This document shows positions 8,027-15,341 of a stretch of 64,000 nt of DNA, piece by piece (the stretch's first letter is position 1; every line of letters begins with the position of its first letter). This DNA comes from Brotonthovivens ammoniilytica. GTDB lineage: Bacteria; Bacillota; Clostridia; Lachnospirales; Lachnospiraceae. The position numbers were made by a program, and so were the translations under genes. The notes beneath the pieces were generated by a model that searched no databases, was not told the DNA's origin, and was given only the letters and a program-made list of their open reading frames with translations. The stretch covers positions 620,001-684,000 of the forward strand of contig NZ_JAOQJQ010000002.1 in the NCBI RefSeq assembly GCF_025566885.1, given 5' to 3'.

Positions 8027-9555
8027 AGAAGTACAGGATTGCTCTTTACATCCGTCTCTCTTTGGAGGACGCCAAAACAGACAGTATGAGTATTTCCAGC
8101 CAGAGAAACATCCTTCGGGAATATGCCTCTGAACTGCCGGAATATGCTAATGCGGAACTTACGGAATTTGTAGATAACGGGTACAGCGGGGCAAACTTCG
8201 AGCGCCCTGCGGTGCAGGAATTGCTTGACCTGGTACGGGCTAATCGGATTGACTGTATCATGGTAAAGGATTTTTCCCGCTTTGGCCGCAACAGTTTGGA
8301 AACAGGCTATTTTATCGAGCGGGTATTTCCGCTGTTCCATACCCGCTTTATCTCTGTCAATGATGATTTTGATACCAAAAAGCTGAAAGGCGATACCGGC
8401 GGTATGGAAGTCGCCTTCAAGTATTTAATCAGCGAGTATTATAGCCGTGATATGTCGGTAAAGACCAAAACGGCCAAATACCTGAAGTTCCAGCGGGGCG
8501 AATACCAAAGTAAAATTTGCCCTTACGGTTATCGCAAAGGGGAAAACGGACGGATGGTGCCGGACCCGGAGACTTCCGAAGTAGTACAGAAAATTTTTGA
8601 ATATGCCGTAAATGGCATGAACGCAACCGATATTGCGCGGGAACTTTCCCGTCAGCAGATTCCCACACCCGGAGAGCATAAGGCCCGAAAAGGGATTAAG
8701 ACACACGATGTTTCAAGAACTCACGGAATGTGGTGCAATTCTACTGTGCTTCGGATTCTTGCTGACGAACGATATATGGGCACTTATGTGATTGGCAAAA
8801 GAGAGGTTACAGAAATCGGCGGCCACAAGATGCGGAGCAAAGCGGAAAGCGACTGGATCAAAATACCGGACCATCATATACCGCTGGTGAATGAGGAAAT
8901 CTTTTCAAAAGCCAATGCCTCTATTCAGCGTTTTAAGATTCCAAATAGGAAAAAACACGACTATCTCCTGCGTGGGAAGGTTATCTGCGGATGCTGTAAA
9001 CATGCCTTGCACCTGGCAAATGGGACATCTTACCGGTGCCGCTTTTCCAGCACGATTCCTTTACTTGACTGCTATAACATTCATATCCGGGAAAAAGAAC
9101 TGAATCAGCTTGTATATGAATTGCTATGCAAACAGTTTCAGGTAGCCTTCGGTATTGACAGCTTAGCGGATCTCCGTAAGGTAGATACCGTTGCTATACG
9201 TCAAGCTGACTTTGACCGGCAGATTTTTGAACTGCAGGAAGAAAAGCGGAAACTGTATGAAGCTCTTGTTTCCGGCAGGATTCCGCTCTTGGAATACAAG
9301 GATCAAAAAGAGCAGATCAGTGAAAAACTGTTGGAAGTACAGAATACCAAAGCGGTTGTCATGGCCCGTCTTGAAGCCGAACAGGAAGAACGGCAGCACC
9401 AGCGCCAGCAGATGGATATTTCCCGGATGCTGACGGAAAGCGATGGGCTGACTTCGGAATTAGTTGATCTTCTGATTGATAAGATTTATGTTTATCCTGA
9501 TAAACGGGTAGATATTGCCTTTAAGATAAGGGACAGCTTTACAACTCACGACTGA
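8023..9555 (+). CDS. Large serine recombinase 3 of 3
   Basis: 510 residues. Ser13 lies in YIRLS, with KDFSRFGR near residue 83 (a Leu-to-Phe variant of the motif in the other two copies). The recombinase domain and a zinc ribbon near 320-350 (CGCC, YRC, DC) come next, then a Glu/Gln-rich coiled coil. The ATG overlaps the previous TGA (ATGA). This copy lies nearest the element boundary. All canonical parts are present, so it is probably active. Confidence 0.95.
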   Translation: MKKYRIALYIRLSLEDAKTDSMSISSQRNILREYASELPEYANAELTEFVDNGYSGANFERPAVQELLDLVRANRIDCIMVKDFSRFGRNSLETGYFIERVFPLFHTRFISVNDDFDTKKLKGDTGGMEVAFKYLISEYYSRDMSVKTKTAKYLKFQRGEYQSKICPYGYRKGENGRMVPDPETSEVVQKIFEYAVNGMNATDIARELSRQQIPTPGEHKARKGIKTHDVSRTHGMWCNSTVLRILADERYMGTYVIGKREVTEIGGHKMRSKAESDWIKIPDHHIPLVNEEIFSKANASIQRFKIPNRKKHDYLLRGKVICGCCKHALHLANGTSYRCRFSSTIPLLDCYNIHIREKELNQLVYELLCKQFQVAFGIDSLADLRKVDTVAIRQADFDRQIFELQEEKRKLYEALVSGRIPLLEYKDQKEQISEKLLEVQNTKAVVMARLEAEQEERQHQRQQMDISRMLTESDGLTSELVDLLIDKIYVYPDKRVDIAFKIRDSFTTHD

Positions 9556-9570
9556 GGAAAGGAATTGGTT

Positions 9571-9729
9571 ATGCGGATTGCGTTTTATTACAGAAAAGGC
9601 GGCACAACTTTTGGGTGTATGCTGCCGGAAGAAAAGGAGCGACTTCATGCGTTTTTTGCCGCCGAACAGAAACGGGAGGCGGCAAAATTCCTATCAAGAA
9701 AGCTGGAACGTGGGGACAAGAAAAAATAA
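9571..9729 (+). CDS. Small basic ORF at the element end (52 residues)
   Basis: It starts at ATG 9571 behind GGAAAGGAA, 15 bases after the last recombinase, and stops at TAA 9727-9729. The protein begins MRIAFYYRKGG, has a middle rich in Glu, Arg and Ala that should form a helix, and ends in a Lys-rich tail. I do not recognise a family. Its place as the last gene before the junction and its coupling to the recombinases suggest an accessory role such as a directionality or DNA-binding factor (inference only). Confidence 0.5.
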   Translation: MRIAFYYRKGGTTFGCMLPEEKERLHAFFAAEQKREAAKFLSRKLERGDKKK

Positions 9730-10650
9730 ATATTTTTTTGTCGTGGACTTGACATAAGGGTGTCTGAGGTCATGGATCCGGATGAAAGGAACACCGGCGG
9801 CCTCTGAGCCGCGTTTCATATTTCCCCTGACTAAACTTTTGGTAAAAGTAAATATATGCTGCTCTGGCTGTATACCATAAATTTTATCAGTGTACTGCTT
9901 AAGCTCTTGCATAATAAGGCTTGGAATTGTGATCGTACGATTGCCGTTATCAGTTTTAGGCGGCGTGATTAGGTCTCCAGTGGCTTTTCTTTGCAAAGAC
10001 TTGGTTATAGATATAGTGCAATGCTCAAAGTCCAAGTCCTGAAAAGTAAGGGCTAGAAGTTCCCCAAAGCGCATACCGGAGTAAAAAAGCAGCTGCAGCG
10101 CCATTCTTGCGCTTATATCCGTTATTTCGGTCAGAACACTAAGATATTGCTCCCTTGTCCAGAATTTTAATGACCGGGTGCGCTTCCCCATATGTCCGGC
10201 CTTATTACAGGGATTTGTATGTAAACCGTAATAAGAAACTGCGTAATTCATAATAGTTGTCATCATGTTCTGGATCCGGTCAAGATAAGCATCAGAGTAC
10301 CCAAGACTGATCTGTTCATTTTGCCATTTTCTGATATCCATGGGAGTAATAGCATTCACCTTTTTATCTTTAAAATAAGGCAGTATCCGGTTTTTAAATA
10401 CGTTCTTTTTTCCGTCAATGCTGTTTTGCCTGAGCCTGTGGCTCATATCCTCTATATACAGGTCATACAACACCTGAAAGGTAATATCTGGCGTGCCCTG
10501 CTGCCGTTCTAGAAACTGGCGTTCCCATTCCTTTGCTTCCCTCTGAAGTTTAAAGCCCCGTTTCATTTTCTGCTTTCTGGTTCCCGTGTAGTCTGTGTAG
10601 TACAGTTTTACGTACCAGGACTTTGTTTTTTCATCATAATATGATGGCAT
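9694..10650 (-). pseudogene. Tyrosine site-specific integrase, 3' end cut off by element insertion
   Basis: Native residues run from 1 to about 297. They comprise an N-terminal arm-binding-like region, a SAM-like core-binding domain (about 55-150) and the catalytic domain with Arg194 in SGMRFGE and H293-x-x-R296-H297. The last 21 residues are foreign sequence. The later catalytic His/Trp and the Tyr nucleophile, normally some 60-70 residues on, are missing, so the product cannot recombine DNA. The start codon ATG 10650 has AGGAGG just upstream. It is the integrase of the satellite-like island to its right. Reading continues into the serine element, so no frameshift is needed to explain the damage. 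Confidence 0.85.
9752..9770. other. Right junction of the serine-recombinase element in an integrase gene
   Basis: On the minus strand the tyrosine integrase reads normally through the His-Asp-Leu-Arg-His box, ending at 9760-9762, then changes to an unrelated Lys/Phe-rich tail and stops at 9694. The switch lies within a few bases of 9760. It marks the attachment half-site of the recombinase element. The partner junction and the missing integrase end are left of the window. Confidence 0.7.
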
Positions 10651-10707
10651 TTTAATATCCTCCTTATACTCTGCCGGGCGGGGCGTGGAGTAATGGGGAT
10701 ATTCTCT

Positions 10708-11154
10708 TTAAATGTGTTTTTCCCTTCGCAATCGGTATATTTCAAGTTCTATATTGTCTTTGATGGCTTTTTCCAAATTGTCAAAATCATTTCGAGTGAG
10801 AGGAATATCTGCATTGTCACTTTTTATATGGAGCAATCCAACTTCTTCGGCATCAGCATCATAAAAGGAACCGTCAATAAATTCATATCCTAATTTTTCA
10901 AGATAATTCAGAAAGGCACTGGTGTTTTGACTAGATTCTAGTGGATCTGGCAGTCCGTAATTTTCGTATAAAGCCCAAACATCTATATTAAACGCATTAG
11001 CTATTTTATCTAGCGTTTCTAATTTAGGGTTTTGTGCTCCTGATTCGTATTTTCTAATGTTTGAATCGGCAATGCCGCACAGTTCCCCTAGCTTTTTTTG
11101 GGTCAATCCTTTTTCTTTCCTGTATTTTCGTATCATATCCCCTGTATATGACAT
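10708..11154 (-). CDS. CI-like repressor, XRE-family helix-turn-helix
   Basis: 148 residues from ATG 11154, nine bases after GAGGTG; GTG 11166 is a weaker alternative. An XRE DNA-binding domain (about residues 1-60) has the typical RKEKGLTQKKLGEL...SNIRKYESG.QNP pattern. The C-terminal part is acidic and shows no protease or metallopeptidase motif. It is transcribed away from three 16-bp palindromes and faces a small XRE gene, the layout of a phage lysogeny switch. Likely role: repressor that keeps the island silent. Confidence 0.85.
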   Translation of the reverse strand: MSYTGDMIRKYRKEKGLTQKKLGELCGIADSNIRKYESGAQNPKLETLDKIANAFNIDVWALYENYGLPDPLESSQNTSAFLNYLEKLGYEFIDGSFYDADAEEVGLLHIKSDNADIPLTRNDFDNLEKAIKDNIELEIYRLRREKHI

Positions 11155-11212
11155 TTTGATAATCACCTCGTTTCTATCAAAAATAGAATAACATAATAAA
11201 ACAGAAAAGTAT

Positions 11213-11291
11213 AGATTGAAAACAATCTAAAAATATTATTGACAGATTGAAAATAATCTGATACATTCAAAATACAGATTGAAAACAATCT
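11213..11291. promoter_or_regulatory. Lysogeny-switch operators (three copies) and rightward promoter
   Basis: Three copies of AGATTGAAAACAATCT-type palindromes lie at 11213-11228, 11244-11259 (one base different) and 11276-11291, spaced 31 and 32 bases. TTGACA (11239-11244) is followed after 17 bases by TACATT (11262-11267), so the middle operator covers the promoter spacer. The arrangement fits repressor binding to three sites between the divergent CI-like and Cro-like genes. Confidence 0.85.
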
Positions 11292-11310
11292 ATAAAAGCG
11301 AGGTGAAGAA

Positions 11311-11514
11311 ATGAAAGCAGACAGACGTAAGCTTGAACTTGCAATGGCAAGAGCCTGTATGAATGCAGACGATTTGCATAAAACTGCAGAAATGCCAAGG
11401 CCAACAGTTAACAATGTGATTGTTGGTAAAAATGTACGCACGGCCACAATGGGCCGCATTGCCAAAGCGCTAGGTGTTGATGTGTTAGATATTATGAAAT
11501 CAGAAGAACAGTAA
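11311..11514 (+). CDS. Cro-like small XRE-family protein
   Basis: 67 residues, nearly all one helix-turn-helix domain: LAMARACMNADDL, RPTVNNVIVGKNVRTATMGRIAKALGVDV, then a short acidic tail. GAGGTG precedes ATG 11311. It is the first gene to the right of the three operators and faces the CI-like gene. By position it should antagonise the repressor. Confidence 0.8.
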   Translation: MKADRRKLELAMARACMNADDLHKTAEMPRPTVNNVIVGKNVRTATMGRIAKALGVDVLDIMKSEEQ

Positions 11515-11584
11515 AAAATGAAGAAGCCCGGGCGGGGCATTGGATGGGAAAAGGATAAAACAAAAAGAAAGGAGAGCCGGTGTG

Positions 11585-11785
11585 ATGAAACAATTTTTAT
11601 CAGCCAGAGAACTGGCAGCGCTTTTAGGAGTATCAGAAAGCGCAAGTTATAAATATATACGCACAATGAATGATGAGCTGCAGGAAAAGGGATATCTGAT
11701 CTGCAGAGGAAAGATATCTGCGGCATATGTACAGCAGAGATTTTTTGGTTTGGAAGCAGAAAAGGGGGCTGTGAGGGGTGAATGA
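11585..11785 (+). CDS. AlpA/excisionase-like HTH protein
   Basis: 66 residues from ATG 11585, preceded by GAGAGCCGGTGTG; the longer frame from 11540 lacks a ribosome site. The start FLSARELAALLGVSESASYKYI is a MerR-like/AlpA-type winged helix-turn-helix used by excisionases and island activators. Its stop overlaps the ATG of the helicase gene (ATGA), so the two are coupled. Likely role: excision or replication control of the island. Confidence 0.75.
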   Translation: MKQFLSARELAALLGVSESASYKYIRTMNDELQEKGYLICRGKISAAYVQQRFFGLEAEKGAVRGE

Positions 11786-13077
11786 AAGTAAAAGATATGA
11801 TTCAGAAAATCAGAGACCCCAATAATTGGACTGATACTTTTTTCTCGGAGATGGAGCCTTTGTATTTTCAGCATTTTAATACGGTTCGCAATACACTGAC
11901 GGCAGACAGATTGTGGATTCAGTTTGATCAGGCGTTCAGTGAATGGAAGAGACCGGGGCAGGCGGCCTATACCGAAAAGGAAAAAGAAATTTCCGGAAGG
12001 CCGCAAACTGCTGTTTGTGATGTAAAAAAAGCCCGGTCAGCCAAAAAGCAACGGGATAAAATCTCTCTTGTATGTATGTCTGATGTGAAGGAAGAAGAAA
12101 TTACATGGCTGTATCAGCCCTATGTTCCCAGGGGGAAAGTGACAATATGCGCGGCATATCCGGGAACCGGGAAGACATATCTGCTTTGCTATATGACGGC
12201 ATGTGTTTCAACCGGGCGCAGTTTCTTTAATCAGATTCCATTTCAGGCAAAGCCTGGAAAGACCATTTATTTAACAGCAGAAGACGGAATTGGAGATACC
12301 ATAAAGAAGCGTCTAAAGATATGCGGGGCGGATATGAGAAATATTGCTACAGTGACTTCAAAAACACAGCTTTTATTTGACAGCCCTGAAATTGAAGAGT
12401 ACATGCGGGATTATAAACCGGATCTTATGATCTTTGATCCGTTTCAGGCTTACATAGGTGCTGAAGTGGATATGAACGCGCCCAATAAGACAAGGGATAA
12501 GCTGGGACATATATCGGAACTGGCGGAGAAATATGGTGTAGCGGTGGTGCTCATCTGCCATTTTAATAAAAACGGAAAAGGAGACGCTATTACCAGGGTG
12601 CTGGGTTCCACTGATATTATGGGAATCTGCCGGAGTTATATTGCTTTGGGACCGGTTCCGGGGGAAGATAATATGAAGTTTATGTCCCATGAGAAATCCA
12701 GTCTGGACAGGAGGGGAAAAACAATACTATTTGAGATCAATCCTGAAATGGGAGGCATTGTTTATGCCGGAGAAAATAATCTGACCATGGATGATTATAC
12801 AGCTATCAGAAACAAAAAAAGAGTCACCAGTGCTCCAGCGGTAGAAGCGGCGAAGATGTTTCTTATAAATAATATGCCGGAAGGAAGACGTTTGGCCAGG
12901 GAACTAAAAAATCTGGCAGCAGCTAATAAGGTTTCAGAAAGAACTTTGCAGCGGGCCAGAGAAGAGCTGGGTATTATCAGTAAAAAAGAAAATGTTTTTC
13001 CCTTCCAGGCAGTCTGGGTACTGCCGGGACATGAGACCAAGCAGCGGGAGCCGGAACAGGAAAGGCTTAATTTATAG
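11782..13077 (+). CDS. RepA-like RecA-fold replicative helicase/ATPase
   Basis: 431 residues. After an island-specific N-terminal part, a RecA-type ATPase has Walker A AYPGTGKTYLL near residue 125, Walker B PDLMIFDPF near 213 and a following LICHFNKNGKG segment that resembles the sensor loop of RSF1010 RepA-family hexameric helicases. The C-terminal ~75 residues form a small helical domain, perhaps a winged helix. The family is AAA_25/RepA. A block of repeated TGGCA/TGCCA motifs follows directly, which suggests origin-specific replication of the excised island. No primase is visible in the window. Confidence 0.85.
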   Translation: MKVKDMIQKIRDPNNWTDTFFSEMEPLYFQHFNTVRNTLTADRLWIQFDQAFSEWKRPGQAAYTEKEKEISGRPQTAVCDVKKARSAKKQRDKISLVCMSDVKEEEITWLYQPYVPRGKVTICAAYPGTGKTYLLCYMTACVSTGRSFFNQIPFQAKPGKTIYLTAEDGIGDTIKKRLKICGADMRNIATVTSKTQLLFDSPEIEEYMRDYKPDLMIFDPFQAYIGAEVDMNAPNKTRDKLGHISELAEKYGVAVVLICHFNKNGKGDAITRVLGSTDIMGICRSYIALGPVPGEDNMKFMSHEKSSLDRRGKTILFEINPEMGGIVYAGENNLTMDDYTAIRNKKRVTSAPAVEAAKMFLINNMPEGRRLARELKNLAAANKVSERTLQRAREELGIISKKENVFPFQAVWVLPGHETKQREPEQERLNL

Positions 13078-13110
13078 ATAAAATAGTTTCTTTAGAGAAT
13101 ATTTCAAAGC

Positions 13111-13284
13111 TGGCATAACGGGGAAGTGTGTTTTATAATTCGCATTTGAGTGGTTGTGCCAAACTGGCACCACCAAAATATCGTGGGAGCTGCGCTGTGC
13201 CAGGATGGCCGGCGGGAAGAGGGCCTAAAACAGCGGGGAAAATGCTGCTGTGCCAGTGAAGAAAGGTCATTTTGAATGCTGGCA
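13111..13284. other. Candidate iteron-type replication origin
   Basis: Six TGGCA/TGCCA motifs lie in 174 bases, on both strands: 13111, 13157-13161, 13165-13169, 13198-13202, 13251-13255 and 13280-13284. Two of them form the perfect palindrome GTGCCA-AAC-TGGCAC (with one shared A) at 13156-13170. They lie just downstream of the RepA-like gene, where small replicons often keep their origin. A 35-codon ORF (13276-13383) also occurs here but has no good ribosome site. Confidence 0.45.
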
Positions 13285-13373
13285 GGATACCAGGGGCAGG
13301 ATGGGAGAAAATATAATGTTGTTTGGCGGCTTTATGTTTCCTGGGCAGCGGAAATCTGGAAAGAAGGTGAAAT

Positions 13374-13544
13374 ATGGCAGTGAAAATAAAATTGTCTTAT
13401 GAAGATGAAGCAGAATTAAAAAGTATTTTAAAACTTCTTGGCAATACGGTTCTCTCATGGAAAAGTCCAAAGAGACAGCAGGGGCGTTACCGGAGAGCGT
13501 ATATCATATTGAGGCAAAACCTGAAAAAACCTGAAGTTAAATAG
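13374..13544 (+). CDS. Unrecognised small island protein (56 residues)
   Basis: ATG 13374 lies behind AAGAAGGTGA and the frame ends at TAG 13542-13544. The protein has an acidic helix (YEDEAELKSILKLL) and then a strongly basic half (KSPKRQQGRYRRAY...RQNLKK). Charge separation of this kind is common in small phage or satellite DNA-binding or capsid-interacting proteins. I do not recognise the family. It sits between the replication and capsid genes. Confidence 0.5.
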   Translation: MAVKIKLSYEDEAELKSILKLLGNTVLSWKSPKRQQGRYRRAYIILRQNLKKPEVK

Positions 13545-13600
13545 ATAAATATCAAGCATTTTGTTAATCCTGGTCAGGAAAGTGCGGCAGCGGAAAGGGC

Positions 13601-13629
13601 TTGTAAAACTGATGTTGTTGTGCTAGAAT
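13601..13629 (+). promoter_or_regulatory. Promoter of the capsid operon
   Basis: TTGTAA (13601-13606), a 17-base spacer and TAGAAT (13624-13629) match the sigma-A pattern in four and five of six positions. It is the best promoter in the gap before the scaffold gene at 13841. Confidence 0.5.
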
Positions 13630-13636
13630 ACATATA

Positions 13637-13751
13637 ACAATATAAAAGTACCGCACCGGTGCTCTCCTTGCGGTGTAAGTCTTAAGACGTGGGAATGACA
13701 ATGTGTATGCTATTGTTGTTTCTGCGTCCTTTTTGCGTGCTTTTATATTGT
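13637..13751 (+). promoter_or_regulatory. Long stem-loop in the capsid-operon leader
   Basis: ACAATATAAAAG (13637-13648) is perfectly complementary to CTTTTATATTGT (13740-13751). Within the 91-base loop are further short inverted repeats (ACAAT/ATTGT near 13708-13726, and GTCTTAAGAC). It may be a regulatory RNA fold, or at the DNA level a packaging or pairing site. No T-tract follows, so it is not a normal terminator. The gap up to 13840 holds nothing else. Confidence 0.55.
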
Positions 13752-13840
13752 ACAAGAATCCTTTATCCCCAAGCGTGCGGCATCACGGCAAAAACTGTGT
13801 AAGTACCGACTGCGGTCGTAAAACGGAAAGGAGCCAGGAC

Positions 13841-14350
13841 ATGGGCGATGAACAAATGTTGGATTATCAGAGTGCAGAAGATGCGAAAAAAGCGGATGCT
13901 TCTACCGCAGAAGAAAAGGAAGGAGCCCAGGGTGAACAAAATCAGGCATCAAAAAGGGAAGCAGAAAAAAAATATACCGATGAAGATGTTGACCGTATTA
14001 TTGCAAAAAAAATCACCGCTGAGCGCAGGAAAATGCAGAAGCTGTTTCAGGAAGAACAGCAGGAAAGTGATTTGGAAATTAGAGAAAGGAAAGTGCTTGA
14101 AAGAGAGTTGAAGGCAGATGCAAAGGATGCTCTGATCCGCGATGGATTTCCCTCTTCTCTGGCAGATGTTATGACTTATAGTACTAAAGAAGCGTGCGAG
14201 AGAAGTTATAAAGAGATAACCTCGGTGTTCAGGGAGGCCATGAGCAAAGAATTGAAAAGACGATTGGGGGGACCTGAACCAAGAGCAGGTGCTTCGTTTA
14301 ACCAGGATCGGGCATTGTTACATGCTTTTTCTCCTAAATCAAGACAATAG
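13841..14350 (+). CDS. Phage capsid scaffolding protein (DUF4355/Gp46-like)
   Basis: 169 residues from ATG 13841 behind AAAGGAGCC; the longer frame from 13703 has no ribosome site and would cover the leader stem. An acidic low-complexity N-terminus leads to KYTDEDVDRIIAKKI and a long charged coiled coil (about 45-100). A small conserved domain and a Gly/Pro/Arg-rich C-terminus, as in scaffolds that dock on the capsid protein, follow. It is directly upstream of the major capsid gene (9-base gap), the usual phage order. It should direct assembly of the capsid shell. Confidence 0.8.
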   Translation: MGDEQMLDYQSAEDAKKADASTAEEKEGAQGEQNQASKREAEKKYTDEDVDRIIAKKITAERRKMQKLFQEEQQESDLEIRERKVLERELKADAKDALIRDGFPSSLADVMTYSTKEACERSYKEITSVFREAMSKELKRRLGGPEPRAGASFNQDRALLHAFSPKSRQ

Positions 14351-14359
14351 GAAAATAAA

Positions 14360-15223
14360 ATGGCAATTAATTTAGTGACAAAATTTCTTCCTTATGTGGA
14401 TGAAATCTTTACAACAGAAAGCAAAAAATCGCTTCTTACGAACCAGGATTTTTCCTGGACTGGAGCACATACAGTAAAAGTTCATAAAGTCAATACGGTT
14501 CCAATGACCGATTATGACAGAAATGGAACAGGTATGGCAGGTGAAGATACCGGAGCTGTTGTCTGGTCAAGATATGGTGTACTGGGAAATGTCGGTAATA
14601 CTCTGGAAGAGTTTACCCTTACAAAAGATCGTTCTTTTACATTTGTAATTGATAAAATGGATAATGATGAAACCGACGGAGTACTTGCCGGAGCTTCAGC
14701 GCTGGCTAGACAGCAGAGAGAAGTTATTATTCCGGAAGTAGATACTTTTGTATATGGCAAAATGTGCAGCGGAGCTGGAACAAAGCCTGAGGCCATAACC
14801 TTGACAGATGAAAATATTTATACAGAGATTATAAAAGGAAACAATATCCTTGATAATGCGGAGGTTGAGGAAACTGGCCGTGTGTTGGTGGTGACACCAG
14901 ATACTTATCTTCTTATGAAACAGTGCAAAGATATTGTTATGGAAACGGATATCAGTAATGAAATGCGTATGAAGGGCGTAATTGCTATGATTGACGGTCT
15001 TACTGTAATCAAGGTACCGTCTGTAAGATTACCGGACGATTTTGGGTTTATGATTGCCCACCCGGTGGCGACAGTAGCACCTACAAAGCTGGAAGATTAT
15101 AAAGTCCATCAGGATCCGCCGGGAATAAGCGGTGAACTGGTGGAAGGCCGTATTGTGTATGATGCTTTTGTTTTGGATAATAAAAGCAAAGCCATCTACT
15201 ATCAGGCGAATAAAGCGCAGTAA
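14360..15223 (+). CDS. Phage major capsid protein
   Basis: 287 residues, close to the size of mature HK97-fold siphophage coat proteins. Family signs, from memory of clostridial prophages, are the opening MAINLVTKFLPYVDE, the segment TLTKDRSFTFVIDK, the E-loop-like region around residues 60-95, RQQREVIIPEVDTFVYGKM in the spine helix and the C-terminal GRIVYDAFVLDNK. It starts 9 bases after the scaffold stop. No portal, head protease or terminase gene accompanies it. The protein appears complete, with no sign of decay. Confidence 0.88.
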   Translation: MAINLVTKFLPYVDEIFTTESKKSLLTNQDFSWTGAHTVKVHKVNTVPMTDYDRNGTGMAGEDTGAVVWSRYGVLGNVGNTLEEFTLTKDRSFTFVIDKMDNDETDGVLAGASALARQQREVIIPEVDTFVYGKMCSGAGTKPEAITLTDENIYTEIIKGNNILDNAEVEETGRVLVVTPDTYLLMKQCKDIVMETDISNEMRMKGVIAMIDGLTVIKVPSVRLPDDFGFMIAHPVATVAPTKLEDYKVHQDPPGISGELVEGRIVYDAFVLDNKSKAIYYQANKAQ

Positions 15224-15341
15224 GGTAAAGGCAGCAGAGTTTCGTATACTGTGACACTGCCGGTTTATATTTGCCCCGGACTTTCTATCTTGATTGGACG
15301 GGGTATTTTGTATGATTCAGATAAGATTTCAGGAGGATTTT

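Noticed and set aside
13637..13751. Group II intron or IS ends
   Set aside because: No reverse transcriptase, transposase or intron boundary motifs; only one stem pair.
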